Shown here piece by piece: positions 63,335-64,000 of a stretch of 64,000 nt of DNA. Numbering within the stretch: the stretch's first letter is position 1; each line of letters starts with the position of its first letter. The position numbers were made by a program, and so were the translations under genes. The stretch is from Takifugu bimaculatus (lineage: Eukaryota; Chordata; Actinopteri; Tetraodontiformes; Tetraodontidae). Location: NCBI GenBank assembly GCA_004026145.2, contig CP034980.1, positions 4,558,280 through 4,622,279 on the forward strand, given 5' to 3'. The notes below the pieces were generated by a model, which was not told the DNA's origin, made no database searches, and saw only the letters and a list, made by a program, of their open reading frames with translations.

Positions 63335-64000
63335 GAAGAGGATGATATCTGTCATCAACCATGACCCATCCAGTCTGAAAGTCCTGCTCAAGGGGTAGTA
63401 CCTCAACTCAGTGGTACCTGGTGTTAAAACCAGCAAGAAGGTCTGGAGTTCAAATCTGCGTCCGTGTGGGAGTTTTTCTCACACACACAGCCCAGAGACA
63501 TACTTTTAAGCCTGTCAACTGAGAAAGACATTAGAAGAGACCGAATGTTGATATTCTCCAGGGTTTTTTTTTTTTTTTACACAGTGATAGCCTAACCCAA
63601 CATTTTAAGATTTAGTTTTTAATTTCAGAATTAATTTTATTTAGTTTTTAATTTCAGAGGTTTTCCTTCTTTAAAAACACACACATGTGGCCCCTGCTTC
63701 CTGTCAGGTTATTTAAATACTGCAGTGTGTTAAACTCTTCAAAGACTGCACTGGACAATCAAAATAGCATTGTGTATATTATATTAGTAAAGTTGGGCCT
63801 GCAAGGCTCAGGTAGCCTAAAGACAGCTGTAAAAAGGGGTTGGCTCCATTAACCCTAACCCCTGAAATTGAATGGTGTAGTCCTCCTGAAGTGCTATTTT
63901 AAATATAAATAATAGAAAAAAATGCAAGAATAAGCCTATGCATCATTCACTTTGACAAAATTATTCTTTCAGTTTGATGTTAGCTTAATACATATGTGAT
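63335..64000 (+). other. Kinase 3' UTR and downstream sequence
   Basis: No further gene is seen. A repeat fragment lies at about 63390-63490 (listed separately) and a T run at 63564-63579. I see no clear AATAAA before the window end, so the 3' UTR boundary is unknown. Confidence 0.4.
63390..63490 (+). repeat. Degenerate interspersed repeat fragment
   Basis: The phrase order AAACCAGCAAGAAGGTCTGG, AGTTCAAATCTG, GTGTGGGAGTTTTTCTC matches a decayed part of the same widespread fish repeat type seen at 41690-41880, in the opposite orientation. Identification is from memory. Confidence 0.45.

Overview
This window is vertebrate nuclear DNA, almost certainly from a ray-finned (teleost) fish. The genes have many GT-AG introns, widely spaced exons and long untranslated regions. 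The proteins that can be spliced together match vertebrate families closely in length and motif order, and the mobile elements (a sushi-like Ty3/Gypsy chromovirus and a dispersed fish interspersed repeat) fit a teleost. The species cannot be named from sequence alone.

Layout. Positions 1-15.8 kb hold no cellular gene that I can support. They contain one complete-looking young LTR element (6551-9267), a 30-bp minisatellite (14.8 kb) and simple repeats. From 15.9 kb onward the genes are: sncb, beta-synuclein (+, CDS 16646-23156); a small adirf-like gene with an apparent frameshift (+, 24306-24987); a repeat-rich stretch (25.2-27.5 kb); gprin1 (+, 29357-31369); cdhr2, a brush-border protocadherin (-, 32771-40922, 31 coding exons); rnf44, a RING-H2 E3 ligase (+, CDS 47303-50407, with two candidate first exons and a 3.7 kb 3' UTR); faf2/UBXD8 (-, 54868-58827); pin4 parvulin (-, 59916-60917); and a NEK-family kinase (+, 61747-63334).

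The order and strand of sncb, gprin1, cdhr2, rnf44 and faf2 are the same as I recall for the human 5q35.2 block (SNCB-GPRIN1-CDHR2-RNF44-FAF2, read in reverse), so this is a conserved syntenic block. The adirf-like gene beside sncb mirrors the human SNCG-ADIRF pair on chromosome 10 and is probably an ancient paralogous linkage. pin4 and the NEK kinase are not part of the human block. The genes do not form a pathway. They include a presynaptic chaperone-like protein (sncb), a neurite-outgrowth G-protein partner (gprin1), a microvillar adhesion cadherin (cdhr2), two protein-quality-control or ubiquitin factors (rnf44, faf2), a ribosome/chromatin-linked prolyl isomerase (pin4) and a probable ciliary kinase.

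Most notable observations: (1) the LTR element has identical LTRs, a perfect 5-bp target duplication and an 11-nt self-priming signal. It has lost RT, RNase H and the integrase core through what look like three in-frame deletions, leaving one open gag-protease-chromodomain ORF. (2) A perfect RFX X-box palindrome lies 106 bp upstream of the NEK kinase start, in a divergent promoter whose other side (pin4) has a perfect NRF1 site. (3) A TCTA/TCTG microsatellite begins 7 bp inside a splice donor of the kinase gene and is itself open in frame. (4) The adirf-like gene is frameshifted, and its 3' UTR is duplicated 2.2 kb downstream around an inserted repeat.
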